A stretch of DNA of 64,000 nucleotides from positions 1 to 64,000 of the forward strand of contig NZ_JAFEVL010000078.1 in assembly GCF_016901135.1 (NCBI RefSeq), in the 5' to 3' direction. The notes beneath the pieces were generated by a model. The model was not told the DNA's origin and ran no database searches. It saw only the letters and a program-made list of their open reading frames with translations. The stretch is from Martinezella lusitana. Lineage in GTDB: Bacteria; Pseudomonadota; Alphaproteobacteria; Rhizobiales; Rhizobiaceae. Positions 26,048 through 35,204 of the stretch are shown here, one piece after another. A program made the position numbers and the translations under genes. Numbering within the stretch: position 1 is the stretch's first letter; each line of letters opens with the position of its first letter.

Positions 26048-27751
26048 TTATTCGCCGTTGCGGTTCTTCAGAGCCGCACCCAGGATGTCGCCGAGCGAAG
26101 CGCCCGAGTCGGACGAACCGAACTGAGCAACAGCTTCCTTCTCTTCCGCGATTTCCAGAGCCTTGATCGACAGCATGATCTTGCGGTCCTTCTTGGAGAA
26201 GTTGGTGACGCGGGCGTCGACAACCTGTCCCACAGAGAAACGCTCCGGACGCTGTTCGTCGCGGTCACGCGACAGATCGGCGCGGCGGATGAACGAGGTG
26301 ATGTCTTCGTGGCTGACGAGCTTCACTTCGATGCCGCCGTCGTTGACCGCGATGACTTCGCAGGAAACGACTGCATTCTTGCGCAGGTCGCCGGAAGCTG
26401 CTGCTTCGCCGACTGCATCCTTGCCGAGCTGCTTGATGCCGAGCGAGATGCGTTCCTTGTCGACATCGACGTCGAGAACGACGGCCTTGACGACATCACC
26501 CTTGTTGAACTCCTCGATGACCTGTTCGCCCGGACGGTTCCAGTCGAGGTCGGAGAGGTGCACCATGCCGTCCACATCGCCGTCGAGGCCGATGAACAGG
26601 CCGAATTCGGTCTTGTTCTTGACTTCGCCTTCGACTTCGGTGCCGGCCGGATGGTTGCGGGCGAATGCAGCCCACGGATTTTCGAGCGTCTGCTTCAGGC
26701 CAAGCGAGATACGGCGCTTGGTCGGATCGACTTCGAGAACGACCACTTCGACTTCCTGGCTCGTGGACAGGATCTTGCCGGGGTGAACGTTCTTCTTGGT
26801 CCAGGACATTTCCGAGATGTGGATCAGGCCTTCGATGCCCGGCTCCAGCTCGACGAACGCACCGTAATCGGTGATATTAGTGACGGTACCGGAAATCTTC
26901 TTGCCTTCCGGATACTTGGCCTGGATGCCATCCCACGGATCGCTCTCGAGCTGCTTCATGCCGAGCGAGATACGGTGGGTTTCCTGGTTGATGCGGATGA
27001 TCTGCACCTTGACCTGCTGGCCGATGGACAGGATTTCCGACGGATGGTTCACACGGCGCCAAGCCATGTCGGTGACGTGCAGCAGGCCGTCGATGCCGCC
27101 GAGGTCAACGAACGCACCGTAGTCGGTGATGTTCTTGACGACGCCGTCAACAACCTGGCCTTCTTCGAGGTTCTGAACGATTTCAGAACGCTGCTCGGCA
27201 CGGGACTCTTCCAGAACCGTACGGCGGGACACGACGATGTTGCCGCGGCGCTTGTCCATCTTGAGGATTTCGAAGGGCTGCGGGTTGTGCATCAGCGGGG
27301 TCACGTCGCGGATCGGACGGATGTCGACCTGAGAGCGCGGCAGGAAGGCGATGGCGCCGTCGAGATCGACGGTGAAGCCGCCCTTGACCTGGTTGAAGAT
27401 GACGCCTTCAACGCGTTCGCCAGCTTCGAACTTGGCTTCGAGCTTGATCCAGCTTTCTTCGCGGCGAGCCTTTTCGCGCGAAAGAACGGCTTCGCCCAGC
27501 GCGTTTTCGATACGCTCGACGTAGACTTCGACTTCATCGCCAACCTTGAGCGTGCCGTCCTTGGCGCGCGCACCGAATTCCTTCAGTGCGATGCGGCCTT
27601 CGACCTTGAGGCCGACGTCGACAACGGCGACGTCCTTCTCGATGCCGGTGACGATGCCCTTGGTGACATAGCCTTCGGCCAGATCGTTCTTGGCGAAGGA
27701 TTCTTCGAGAAGGGCCGCGAAATCTTCGCGAGAGGGGGTAGTTACAGACAT
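26048..27751 (-). CDS. rpsA: 30S ribosomal protein S1
   Basis: A 567-residue protein built of six S1 RNA-binding repeats (for example VVDGVVKNITDYGAFVDLGG and ISGTVTNITDYGAFVELEPG). It recruits mRNA to the 30S subunit. AGGAGATTTT precedes the ATG at 27751; a reading ten codons longer is unsupported. It follows cmk on the same strand after a 187-base gap, the common alphaproteobacterial order, and ends at a bidirectional terminator. Confidence 0.97.
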   Translation of the reverse strand: MSVTTPSREDFAALLEESFAKNDLAEGYVTKGIVTGIEKDVAVVDVGLKVEGRIALKEFGARAKDGTLKVGDEVEVYVERIENALGEAVLSREKARREESWIKLEAKFEAGERVEGVIFNQVKGGFTVDLDGAIAFLPRSQVDIRPIRDVTPLMHNPQPFEILKMDKRRGNIVVSRRTVLEESRAEQRSEIVQNLEEGQVVDGVVKNITDYGAFVDLGGIDGLLHVTDMAWRRVNHPSEILSIGQQVKVQIIRINQETHRISLGMKQLESDPWDGIQAKYPEGKKISGTVTNITDYGAFVELEPGIEGLIHISEMSWTKKNVHPGKILSTSQEVEVVVLEVDPTKRRISLGLKQTLENPWAAFARNHPAGTEVEGEVKNKTEFGLFIGLDGDVDGMVHLSDLDWNRPGEQVIEEFNKGDVVKAVVLDVDVDKERISLGIKQLGKDAVGEAAASGDLRKNAVVSCEVIAVNDGGIEVKLVSHEDITSFIRRADLSRDRDEQRPERFSVGQVVDARVTNFSKKDRKIMLSIKALEIAEEKEAVAQFGSSDSGASLGDILGAALKNRNGE

Positions 27752-27938
27752 AAAATCTCCTGGCGTGTCCTTATTATGCATTTTTGGACACTGATGCGCC
27801 GGTGGTTCGTGTTGAACAGGCCTGACCCCAGTCCGCCTTCCCCTTAAGGGAAAGCTATCCGGCGCTTGGACGGAATGTCAGGCTTCATACAAATTGGCGA
27901 CTCCGTGCGCTATAAGCACGCGAAAGCCGCTCGCATTT

Positions 27939-28571
27939 TCAGGCATTTCGGCTCAGAGCGGTGTCGATGATCAACTTTGCCGTCTGAAACGCCGCTTCTA
28001 TACTCATTTCTGAGGTATCAAGCAAGTACGCGTCTTCGGATGGCCGAAGCGGGCTGTCGGTGCGGCCCATGTCACGCTCGTCGCGCCGCTTCACATCCTC
28101 GAAAATGGCTGCGTAATCGGCGTTGCCGCCGGCCTCGACGATCTCGTCGTAGCGGCGCTTCGCCCTGACCTCGGCCGAGGCCGTGACATAGAATTTCACC
28201 GGCGCGTTCGGGCAGACGACAGTGCCGATGTCGCGACCGTCAAGCACCGTGCCCGGCTCCCTGCCGGCAAAGCTGCGCTGCGCCTCGACGAGAGCCCGGC
28301 GCACGGCCGGCATGACGGCGATCTTCGATGCCGCTTCGCCGATCTCGTGTTGCGACAGGATGGCCCGGTCGAGCCCGGCGAGATCGACCTTGCGCGCCAT
28401 GGCCTCGGCAACGGCTTCGTCATTGAGCGGCAGGCCGGCATCGAGCAGGGCTTTGGCGGTTGCGCGGTAGGTGAGGCCGGTGTCGAGATGGTGGAAACCA
28501 TAGGCGTCCGCGATCCGGCGCGCCAAGGTCCCCTTGCCGGCTGCCGCCGGCCCGTCGATGGCGATGATCAT
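27939..28571 (-). CDS. cmk: Cytidylate kinase
   Basis: A 210-residue CMP/dCMP kinase. The P-loop IDGPAAAGKGTLARR is at residues 5-19; TVLDGRDIGTVVCPNAPVKFYV and the lid region KRRDERDMGRTDSPL follow. The start at 28571 gives MIIAIDGP, the family's standard N-terminus. It lies upstream of rpsA as usual, but the gene normally found upstream, aroA, is reduced to a stump, with a PaiB-like gene between them. Confidence 0.95.
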   Translation of the reverse strand: MIIAIDGPAAAGKGTLARRIADAYGFHHLDTGLTYRATAKALLDAGLPLNDEAVAEAMARKVDLAGLDRAILSQHEIGEAASKIAVMPAVRRALVEAQRSFAGREPGTVLDGRDIGTVVCPNAPVKFYVTASAEVRAKRRYDEIVEAGGNADYAAIFEDVKRRDERDMGRTDSPLRPSEDAYLLDTSEMSIEAAFQTAKLIIDTALSRNA

Positions 28572-28596
28572 TCTTCTTTTATCCCTAGTCCCGGTA

Positions 28597-29232
28597 TTAT
28601 TTGCTGTAGCGTCGCACGAGATCGGCCATCTCGGCGGTGTCGGTCCGATCGATCGTGTCAAGGCCTTCGGCCACGCCCTGCCGGTCGGCTAAGGGTCGGT
28701 TCTGGCTGACCTTCCATTTGCCGTCAATCGTTTCGATATCGATCTCGATGCCGATAATGCCCTTCAACTGCGCTGCGACGAATTCCGGCGGCGCATCGTC
28801 GACCGCCCAGGGCTGCGAGCGGCTGCTCTCGTTCTCGCCCGTCAGCGCGCCGATCTGCGTGCGCAGCCAGGCAGGATCTTCGATGATCTGCGCGCTGCCG
28901 CGAACCTGGACAATGGCATAGTTCCAGGTCGGCACGACCTTGCCGGTTTCCCGCTTCGTCGCATACCAGGACGGGGTGATGTAGGTGTCGGCGCCCTGGA
29001 AGACGACGAGCACCGGCGCGCCGGCTGCGATTTCCCGCCACTGGCCGTTGGCCCTGGCGACATGGGCCTGCAGCGTGCCCTTCGGCGAAAGACCGGTCTT
29101 CAGGTGGAACGGCACGGGATTGGCGATCAGGCCGCCGTCGCCCGCGGTGATCAGCAATCCGAGCGGGTGGGCGCGGATGAGATCGTGTTGCGTACCGAGA
29201 TCGTCTTCGCGATGGTGGGGCGGCTGATACAT
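28597..29232 (-). CDS. FMN-binding PaiB-family protein
   Basis: A 211-residue split-barrel flavin-binding protein of the PaiB (negative transcriptional regulator) family. Hallmarks are the N-terminal MYQPPHHREDD, the GLLIT start of the barrel, ITPSWYATKRETGKVVPTWNY and the C-terminal KLSQNRP-like motif, here KVSQNRPLADRQGV. It sits 25 bases upstream of cmk in the same direction and probably shares its transcript. In relatives this slot is normally occupied by aroA; here it is followed upstream by an aroA remnant. Its cellular role is unclear. Confidence 0.88.
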   Translation of the reverse strand: MYQPPHHREDDLGTQHDLIRAHPLGLLITAGDGGLIANPVPFHLKTGLSPKGTLQAHVARANGQWREIAAGAPVLVVFQGADTYITPSWYATKRETGKVVPTWNYAIVQVRGSAQIIEDPAWLRTQIGALTGENESSRSQPWAVDDAPPEFVAAQLKGIIGIEIDIETIDGKWKVSQNRPLADRQGVAEGLDTIDRTDTAEMADLVRRYSK

Positions 29233-29307
29233 GGTTCCGGTCCGTTTGCTGTCGCCATCCTCCGGCGCTTCATGGCGCGCGGCTTCGGATGGCCGTTCGC
29301 GCGCGAT

Positions 29308-29463
29308 CTAGCAGTCCTTGACCTCGATCGTCGCGCCTAATCTTGTCATCATATCAAAAAAATCCGGAAAACTGGTAGCGATCATGCCGGAATCGTCGAC
29401 CGTGAGGGCGTGCTCGGCGGCAAGCCCCATGACGAGGAAGCTCATGGCGATGCGATGATCAAG
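29308..29463 (-). pseudogene. aroA: Remnant of aroA (EPSP synthase), C-terminal 51 residues
   Basis: The minus strand encodes the end of 3-phosphoshikimate 1-carboxyvinyltransferase: LDHRIAMSFLVMGLAAEHAL, then DDSGMIATSFPDFFDMMTRL, then a TAG stop at 29308-29310. The conserved DHRIAMS and MIATSFP motifs are intact. Upstream the frame stays open only to a TAG at 29533-29535, and its translation no longer resembles AroA. A full enzyme has about 450 residues, so nearly 90 percent is gone. The position, between TIGR02300 and cmk, is the normal aroA locus of rhizobia. Confidence 0.85.
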
Positions 29464-29776
29464 ACGAACCCCGCGGCTGCAACGGCCAGCACCGATCTCC
29501 GCCGGCGATTTCCCTTGCCACGCCGGTATTCCCTAGCATTATAGGACTGGCTGCGGTTCCCCTGCGCCAGATGTCCTGCGGTTCACATCGGCTCGTTAAC
29601 ATGGGCGTGCTGACCAGTCATCCCGCAATGCGCGAAAACCGCGTGCGAAGCGGCATGAAGTTTAGCTTTGACAGAGACGGCCGCAACGATTAAGGGGACC
29701 GGCTGATATTTCCCTTAAAACGCCGGTTTCCCCGGCATTGCCGGATTTTCATTCGGTCATTCATGAGGCTTTGACA

Positions 29777-30157
29777 GTGGCGAAAACGGAACTTGGAACA
29801 AAACGTACCGATCCGGACAATGGCAAGAAGTTCTACGACCTGAACCGGGACCCGGTCGTCTCGCCCTATACCGGCAAGTCCTGGCCCTTGTCCTACTTCG
29901 AGGAAACCTCCGCTTCGAAGGAAGTTCCGGAAGAAGAGGAAGTGGCCGAGGTCGATACCGAGAACACTGAAGTCGAACTGGTATCTCTCGAGGACGCCGA
30001 TGAGGCGGCTGCCGGCGACGATATTCCGGATATCGGCGATGACGATGTCGAAATCGGCGACGATGACGACGATACCTTCCTCGAAGCCGACGAAGATGAA
30101 GATGATGACGACATGAGCGACATCATCGGCGTCACCGGCGACGACGACGACGTCTGA
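29777..30157 (+). CDS. TIGR02300-family acidic protein
   Basis: A 126-residue protein of unknown function conserved in alphaproteobacteria. The N-terminal block AKTELGTKRTDPDNGKKFYD then PVVSPYTGKSWPLSYFE is the family signature and recalls a zinc-less ribbon. The rest is a long acidic tail rich in Asp and Glu. The start is a GTG at 29777 with GAGG eight bases before it; an upstream TTG would add 13 atypical residues. It is divergent from the aroA stump, which matches the usual order around aroA-cmk-rpsA. Confidence 0.88.
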   Translation: MAKTELGTKRTDPDNGKKFYDLNRDPVVSPYTGKSWPLSYFEETSASKEVPEEEEVAEVDTENTEVELVSLEDADEAAAGDDIPDIGDDDVEIGDDDDDTFLEADEDEDDDDMSDIIGVTGDDDDV

Positions 30158-30171
30158 TCTGCGGACAAGAC

Positions 30172-30201
30172 GGCCCGGCAAACAAGAAAAGTTCCCGGGC
30201 C
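30172..30201 (+). terminator. Probable terminator after the TIGR02300 gene
   Basis: GGCCCGG (30172-30178) and CCGGGCC (30195-30201) pair across a 16-base A-rich loop and are followed by GAAATTTTC. The stem is short but well placed, 15 bases after the stop. Confidence 0.5.
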
Positions 30202-30308
30202 GAAATTTTCGGCTTGCTATCTGTAAGAACCAGAAGTAATAAGCCGCCACCCCGACGGGCAAAGCGCTTCGAAGGGACCCAGGGCCGGTCAAACGGCACC
30301 ACCTTGAT

Positions 30309-30384
<76 letters not shown>

Positions 30385-30578
30385 GCCTTCGCTCTGCGAG
30401 CTTCGGCTCGGCAAGCCGGTAGGCTTGATGTGCCGAAGGCGAGAAGATAGCGAAGGCTGTCGCGCTGAAGTTGCGCAGCAACGTAAGCGGACTTTCTCCA
30501 AATACTGCGATTGTGTGCTGGCCAAAGGTCGTCGGTGGGGCCTCCTATCACGTGATGGGCGGCCACCAGCCAGTTCCA

Positions 30579-31613
30579 CTATTCCGTGGGGATAAGGGAG
30601 GAATCAATGTCATCATCACCAGCACGAATCGCGCGGTCTGGCGAAACGAGCGCGTGATAGACAAAGCGCCCGAACTGAGGCAGCCCAATCTCCGGGACAC
30701 TTCCCCGGAAACGCTTGAAGACTGTCCTAGCCGCGAAGAACGCGTGGATGTCCGCCAGCTCGAGGCATGGATGACTCCTTGGATTTACGAAGATTGGCGC
30801 GGGGACAAAAGTGCCGTGTGAGAGTAGGGCGTGGGCGAGGTAGTGACGCGATCCTAGGTAGCTGTCTTGTGACCACCCCTCAATATGCGGGAAAGCCTTG
30901 ATTTCTCTTATAGCTTCGAAATTGAACCTGGGGCGCAGCCCTTGAGCTGTGGCGCGGTAAATCGCCATGGACAGAAGCGCTTGGTGATTGGCGATTTTGA
31001 CCGCTTTGAGTTCCCTCTGCCTTTCGCGCTTGTCCGACGAATGTTTGCAGATCGAGAAGACATAGTGGTTCCAAGCGAATTCGTCGTGATCACGAAGAAC
31101 GTTTGCACATGCTTGTAAGAAGGGAAAAACGCGATCTTCGGAGATCTGCTTGTAGATCGGATGCTGCCTTCGCTGGCGGCCATCGATGAGGTCCTTCGTA
31201 TGGATTGTCCAGCTTTCGGGCTTTACACCAGAAACCCAATTCGCCTTGACCTCAGCAAGCCCCTTTGCCAAATCCACTATTTGACCGGATGTCCCACCAA
31301 CGAGCGAGTAGCCTTGAAAGAAGTAATTTCCCAACTCGCGATCCGCCTCATCGCCAAAAAACTCTACGCTTCCCGCAGGAGTTACGGGGTTAAGCGGGAA
31401 TTGAACCGAGCGGCCACATTGACAATTGACCTCGGTAGCCTGTTGCACCCATGCACCCTTCGAACCGTCTTGGCCGTAGGGGACAATCGGTTCAAAAGGT
31501 TCCTCGTGACGATCAAATAACGCAGGAAAGATTCGCTCACCGCATAGGCATTCAGCGGACATCTGGGCTATTTCTTCCGGGAGAAACGGTGGCGACTGGC
31601 TCTGCTTTTTCAT
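30579..31613 (-). CDS. DUF3800-like putative nuclease with two CxCG knuckles
   Basis: A 344-residue protein. Near the N-terminus are two CxCG pairs, Cys22/Cys24 and Cys64/Cys66, able to bind one zinc. Then FFGDEADRELGNYFFQGYSL (residues about 85-104) resembles the acidic opening strand of DUF3800 proteins, and near the C-terminus HPCLELADIHAFFAART resembles their LQLAD helix. DUF3800 is thought to have an RNase H-like fold and is often found in accessory and defence regions. The similarity is weak and from memory. The ATG at 31613 has only a weak ribosome site; a TTG lies 11 codons upstream. It lies next to a tRNA. Confidence 0.65.
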   Translation of the reverse strand: MKKQSQSPPFLPEEIAQMSAECLCGERIFPALFDRHEEPFEPIVPYGQDGSKGAWVQQATEVNCQCGRSVQFPLNPVTPAGSVEFFGDEADRELGNYFFQGYSLVGGTSGQIVDLAKGLAEVKANWVSGVKPESWTIHTKDLIDGRQRRQHPIYKQISEDRVFPFLQACANVLRDHDEFAWNHYVFSICKHSSDKRERQRELKAVKIANHQALLSMAIYRATAQGLRPRFNFEAIREIKAFPHIEGWSQDSYLGSRHYLAHALLSHGTFVPAPIFVNPRSHPCLELADIHAFFAARTVFKRFRGSVPEIGLPQFGRFVYHALVSPDRAIRAGDDDIDSSLIPTE

Positions 31614-31851
31614 GGAACTTCTGATTCGCTGTGGATCTTGCAACAATACTCATCCGACCTAGGATGTCTCAATAGACCAACATCTAGAAATCCATTTCGA
31701 TGATATTCCGTCGCTGCCCATTCGGCGGGACGATCGTCCGAAAATTGATCTCGATCATCCGCTCAACCCAACTTTTCGCAAACCACAACCCTCTGCATCT
31801 AACCAACACCATGCTAGCCTCCCACCACCCGCAACTCACCCCGATTCGGCC

Positions 31852-32574
31852 ATGACCAGACAGCGCCGCCGTCGTCTCATCAAGACCCGCCGCACGGTGA
31901 CGGGGCTGCTTCTTGTGGCCTCGATTTCCTTCCTCGCCGGCATGACCGATGCCGTCGGCTTGATGCTGACCGGCAACTTCGTGTCCTTCATGACGGGCAA
32001 CACGACGCGGGCGGCGATCGCGGTCGGGACGGGCGATTTCGGCCATGCGGCGGTGCTGTTTGCAGCAATCCTCACCTTCATCGCCGGCAATGCGCTGGGG
32101 ATCGTCGTTGCCCATGTTGCCGACCGGCGGGCTTTTGTCGTGCTCGCCTGCGTCAGCATTCTTCTCGCCGCGGCTGCGGGCTTCGGGGAGCCGTCGCTGA
32201 TCCTGGTGCAGTTCTATCTGGTGGTGCTGGCCATGGGCATGGTCAACGCAACAGTCGAACACATCGAAGGCCTGCCGATCGGGCTGACCTATGTGACGGG
32301 TGCCCTGTCGCGTTTCGGGCGCGGCATCGGGCGCTTCCTGCTGGGCGAGCGGAATTTCGCCTGGACGGTGCAGATCGTGCCCTGGAGCGGCATGATCCTC
32401 GGCGCCGTCATCGGCGCTCTCCTGACCGGAGCCCTGGGTGCTCATGCGCTCTGGCTGGTCTCGATGGTCGCGCTTGTGCTGGCGCTATCAACGTTTTTCA
32501 TTCCCAAGCCTCTGCAGCGCCGCTTCAATCAGCGCTTCGTTATTGCAGTCTCGATGGCACGGCGGTCGAAATAG
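31852..32574 (+). CDS. DUF1275 (YoaK-family) membrane protein
   Basis: A 240-residue inner-membrane protein with about six helices. The family landmarks are FLAGMTDAVGLMLTGNFVSF then MTGNTTRAAI, and the later GLPIGLTYVTGALSRFG. The function of DUF1275 proteins is not known; transport has been suggested. The cytoplasmic N-terminus is very basic (MTRQRRRRLIKTRR). It stands alone between the DUF3800-like gene and the YdcF-like gene. Confidence 0.88.
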   Translation: MTRQRRRRLIKTRRTVTGLLLVASISFLAGMTDAVGLMLTGNFVSFMTGNTTRAAIAVGTGDFGHAAVLFAAILTFIAGNALGIVVAHVADRRAFVVLACVSILLAAAAGFGEPSLILVQFYLVVLAMGMVNATVEHIEGLPIGLTYVTGALSRFGRGIGRFLLGERNFAWTVQIVPWSGMILGAVIGALLTGALGAHALWLVSMVALVLALSTFFIPKPLQRRFNQRFVIAVSMARRSK

Positions 32575-32645
32575 CCACATTGCAGTGCACAAAAATCTGC
32601 TAGGAAAAAGCGAATCGTTTCTGCCGACAAGCTTAAGGATGTGCC

Positions 32646-33437
32646 GTGTTCGTTTTTTCGAAACTTGTCTGGATCTTCGGTCAGCCGCTGTCGCTGGCGT
32701 TTTTCTTCGGCCTGCTGGCGCTGCTCGCAGCTCTCCTGCGCTGGCGCGCCGCCATGCTCGCCTCGTCGCTATTGTCGCTGCTGATCCTCTTCGTCGCGCT
32801 CTATACGACGGCGGGCGCCTATATCGTCCAGGGGCTGGAGGAGCGCTTTCCGCATGCCGCCGCCGATCCTGCCGACCTTAAATGCATGATCGTGCTTGGC
32901 GGCGCCACGCAGAACGAGGTGACGACGGCCCGCGGCGGCTACGAGCTCGATTCGGCCGGTGATCGCCTCATCGAGGCGCTGCGGCTGGCACAGAAATATC
33001 CGCAGGCGCGGATCGTGGTCTCGGGTGGCGATGGTTCGATCGGCGGTAGCTACGAAGGCGACGCCGTCATCTCGGAGCGCTTCTTCACCGCGCTCGGTAT
33101 ACCCACAGATCGTCTCGTCGAGGACAAAACCTCTCGCACCACCTTCGAGAACGCCGTCAATACCAAGGAGTTGCTGGCGCAGAACGGCCTCTCGGGCTGC
33201 CTGCTCATTACGTCGGGCTTCCACATGCCGCGCTCGATGGGCATCTTCCGCAAGCAGGGCATCGATGTCGTGCCCTGGCCGGTGGACTATCGCAGCACCG
33301 GCAAGGAAACGCTCGGCCTCGATTTCACCCAGCCTTCGCTCAACGCGCAACTGCTGGCGACAGGCATACGCGAATGGATCGGCCTCGTCGGCTATTATGC
33401 CGTCGGCCGCACATCGGCGCTTTATCCCGGACCGTGA
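32646..33437 (+). CDS. YdcF/ElyC-family (DUF218) envelope protein
   Basis: A 263-residue protein with two N-terminal membrane helices and a DUF218 domain in the periplasm or cytosol. The domain shows CMIVLGGATQNE, RIVVSGGDGS, the EDKTSRTTFENAVNTKELL segment and LLITSGFHMPRSMGIFRKQG. Relatives (SanA, ElyC) act in envelope integrity and lipid-carrier recycling. The start is GTG at 32646 with AAGGA upstream. Confidence 0.88.
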   Translation: MFVFSKLVWIFGQPLSLAFFFGLLALLAALLRWRAAMLASSLLSLLILFVALYTTAGAYIVQGLEERFPHAAADPADLKCMIVLGGATQNEVTTARGGYELDSAGDRLIEALRLAQKYPQARIVVSGGDGSIGGSYEGDAVISERFFTALGIPTDRLVEDKTSRTTFENAVNTKELLAQNGLSGCLLITSGFHMPRSMGIFRKQGIDVVPWPVDYRSTGKETLGLDFTQPSLNAQLLATGIREWIGLVGYYAVGRTSALYPGP

Positions 33438-33459
33438 CGACGTGTCCGGACCCTGATGG

Positions 33460-33936
33460 CTATTTCTTCGAGATGGTGACGAATTTGACGCCGCGCACCC
33501 TGACGGTGATCTCGCAGGGGTCGCCGTCGGTGCGGTCGCAGAAGTGCGGGTGCATTTTCATGACCAGCACCATGTTGCCGAAACGCTGGATGAAATCGTA
33601 GCCGTAGATCTGCGCCGTGGCGATCATCAGGTAGCCGCCTTCGGCCACATGGACGTAGAAATTATAGGGGCAGCCTTCATCCGTGCAATAGGGCCCCTTT
33701 TCGCCCTTGCAGGTGATCTCGCCTTCGTTGACGACGATATCGGTCAGCTTGTCGTTGTTGATATCCTGCTCGGTGGCGAAATGATCGCCGAAGCTCACCT
33801 GGCCGTCGCAGGTCTTGGTGAAGTGATCCTTCTCGAACGCCACCGGATCCTGCAGGATCGACTGCTGCGCCAGCGCCGTAGCGGGCATGATCACGAATGT
33901 GATGAGATTGAGGATCACGATCAGCAGGGATTTCAC
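33460..33936 (-). CDS. Secreted cysteine-containing protein of unknown function
   Basis: A 158-residue protein with a clear signal peptide (MKSLLIVILNLITFVIMPATALA, cleavage before QQ). The mature part has six cysteines (KTCDG, ITCKGEKGPYCTDEGCP, HFCDRTDGDPC), so periplasmic disulfides are likely. The central DINNDKLTDIVV is reminiscent of calcium-binding FG-GAP-like loops, but only one such motif is present. It is convergent with the YdcF-like gene. No function is recognised. Confidence 0.78.
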   Translation of the reverse strand: MKSLLIVILNLITFVIMPATALAQQSILQDPVAFEKDHFTKTCDGQVSFGDHFATEQDINNDKLTDIVVNEGEITCKGEKGPYCTDEGCPYNFYVHVAEGGYLMIATAQIYGYDFIQRFGNMVLVMKMHPHFCDRTDGDPCEITVRVRGVKFVTISKK

Positions 33937-34080
33937 GGGAAGTTTCCTCTTCGAAGCGCCGTTGCGGCCACATTGGTCGCCGTAACCGCTACGACATCTT
34001 TACACGCGCCTGCTTGCGCGGCCCTTGCCGTCGTGATTCATTTCATGGAAATCGCCGCCGGCGTCCTGTTGGAGTTCCCG

Positions 34081-34716
34081 ATGTCGCTTCTCTCGTTTCT
34101 CGATTATGCCGGCGTCGCCCTTTTCGCTGCCACCGGCGCGCTGTCTGCCTCGCGCAAGCAGCTCGATCTGATCGGTTTTCTGTTTTTCGCAGCGGTCACC
34201 GGCATCGGCGGCGGCACGCTCCGGGATATTATTCTCGGCCGCGTGCCGGTCTTCTGGGTGCTGAACCCGACCTATATCATCATCTGCGCCATCGTCGGCG
34301 TGCTGTTCTTCTTTACCGCGCATCTGTTCGAATCGCGTTATCGGCTGCTCATCTGGCTCGATGCAGTGGGACTGTCAGCCTATTGCGTGATGGGGGCGGC
34401 CAAGGGCATGGCCGCGACAGGCTCGCCGACGGTTGCCATCGTCACCGGCGCGCTGACGGCGACCTTCGGCGGCATCCTGCGCGATCTGCTGGCGAACGAG
34501 CCCTCGGTGCTGCTGCGACCCGAGATCTACGTGACGGCGGCCCTCGTCGGCGCCGGTGTCTTCACCGCCGCCAATGCGACGATGCTACCGCTCTATGCGT
34601 CGGCCGGGCTCGGCGTTGCCGCAGCCTTCGCCGTGCGCGGCGGCGCGCTCTGGTTCGGCTGGACCTTTCCGACCTATCATCATAAGCCGGGGCGGCATCC
34701 TGACGATGTGATGTGA
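34081..34716 (+). CDS. TRIC-family (UPF0126) cation channel protein
   Basis: A 211-residue membrane protein with seven predicted helices and internal duplication: each half carries a glycine-rich motif, GIGGGTLRDIILGRVPVFW in the first and TFGGILRDLLANEPSVLL in the second. This is the bacterial trimeric intracellular cation channel family (YicG-like). The ATG at 34081 is preceded by TTGGAG six bases away; an ATG 12 codons earlier lacks one. Confidence 0.9.
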   Translation: MSLLSFLDYAGVALFAATGALSASRKQLDLIGFLFFAAVTGIGGGTLRDIILGRVPVFWVLNPTYIIICAIVGVLFFFTAHLFESRYRLLIWLDAVGLSAYCVMGAAKGMAATGSPTVAIVTGALTATFGGILRDLLANEPSVLLRPEIYVTAALVGAGVFTAANATMLPLYASAGLGVAAAFAVRGGALWFGWTFPTYHHKPGRHPDDVM

Positions 34717-34784
34717 GATGGAAGGCAGCAGGAATTAGCCAGTAGGCAATAGCAAATGGCTATGAAACAATTCCACTGCCTGCC

Positions 34785-35204
34785 TTACCGCTGCTTGCGG
34801 CGCAGGCGGATCACGACGTCGACATGGGCGATTTCCATGCCCTTCGGCGGCTCCGGCAGGTTGCTGATCGTCAGATTGCTGATCGGAATATCCAGCACTT
34901 CGTTGTGGCCTTCGACGAAGAAGTGATGATGATCGGAGACGTTGGTGTCGAAATAGGTCTTGGTGCTCTCGACGGCGAGCACGCGGATCATGCCGGCTTC
35001 GGTAAATTGATGCAGCGTGTTGTAGACGGTCGCAAGCGAGACGGGCACGCCTGCGGCAACGGCTTCCTCGTGAAGCTCCTCGACCGTCAGATGCCGGTCG
35101 CCCTTGGCGAAGAGGAGATCACCCAGCGCGATCCGCTGCCTGGTCGGCCTCAGGCCGACATTGCGCAGCCTGGTCTCGATCGCGATTTCGGCCTCTTCCG
35201 CCAT
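34785..35204 (-). CDS. irr: Iron response regulator Irr (Fur family)
   Basis: A 139-residue Fur-family regulator that in rhizobia controls haem and iron genes according to haem availability. It has the winged helix (GLRPTRQRIALGDLLF, SLATVYNTLHQFTEAGMI) and the haem-linked triple histidine in SDHHHFFVEGHNEVLDIP. There is no cysteine, so the second haem-binding motif known from Bradyrhizobium Irr is absent, as in other Rhizobium. It is divergent from the fabA-fabB-fabI operon. Confidence 0.94.
   Translation of the reverse strand: MAEEAEIAIETRLRNVGLRPTRQRIALGDLLFAKGDRHLTVEELHEEAVAAGVPVSLATVYNTLHQFTEAGMIRVLAVESTKTYFDTNVSDHHHFFVEGHNEVLDIPISNLTISNLPEPPKGMEIAHVDVVIRLRRKQR

Noticed and set aside
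25400..27847. An 815-codon plus-strand frame running over the Ala/Pro-rich gene end and antisense to rpsA
   Set aside because: It crosses a strong bidirectional terminator and translates the antisense of S1 repeats; the periodic pattern comes from those repeats.
31684..32445. A 253-codon minus-strand frame opposite the DUF1275 gene
   Set aside because: Composition is His/Gln/Arg-rich without similarity to anything known; it mirrors the plus-strand membrane protein, whose family motifs are clear.
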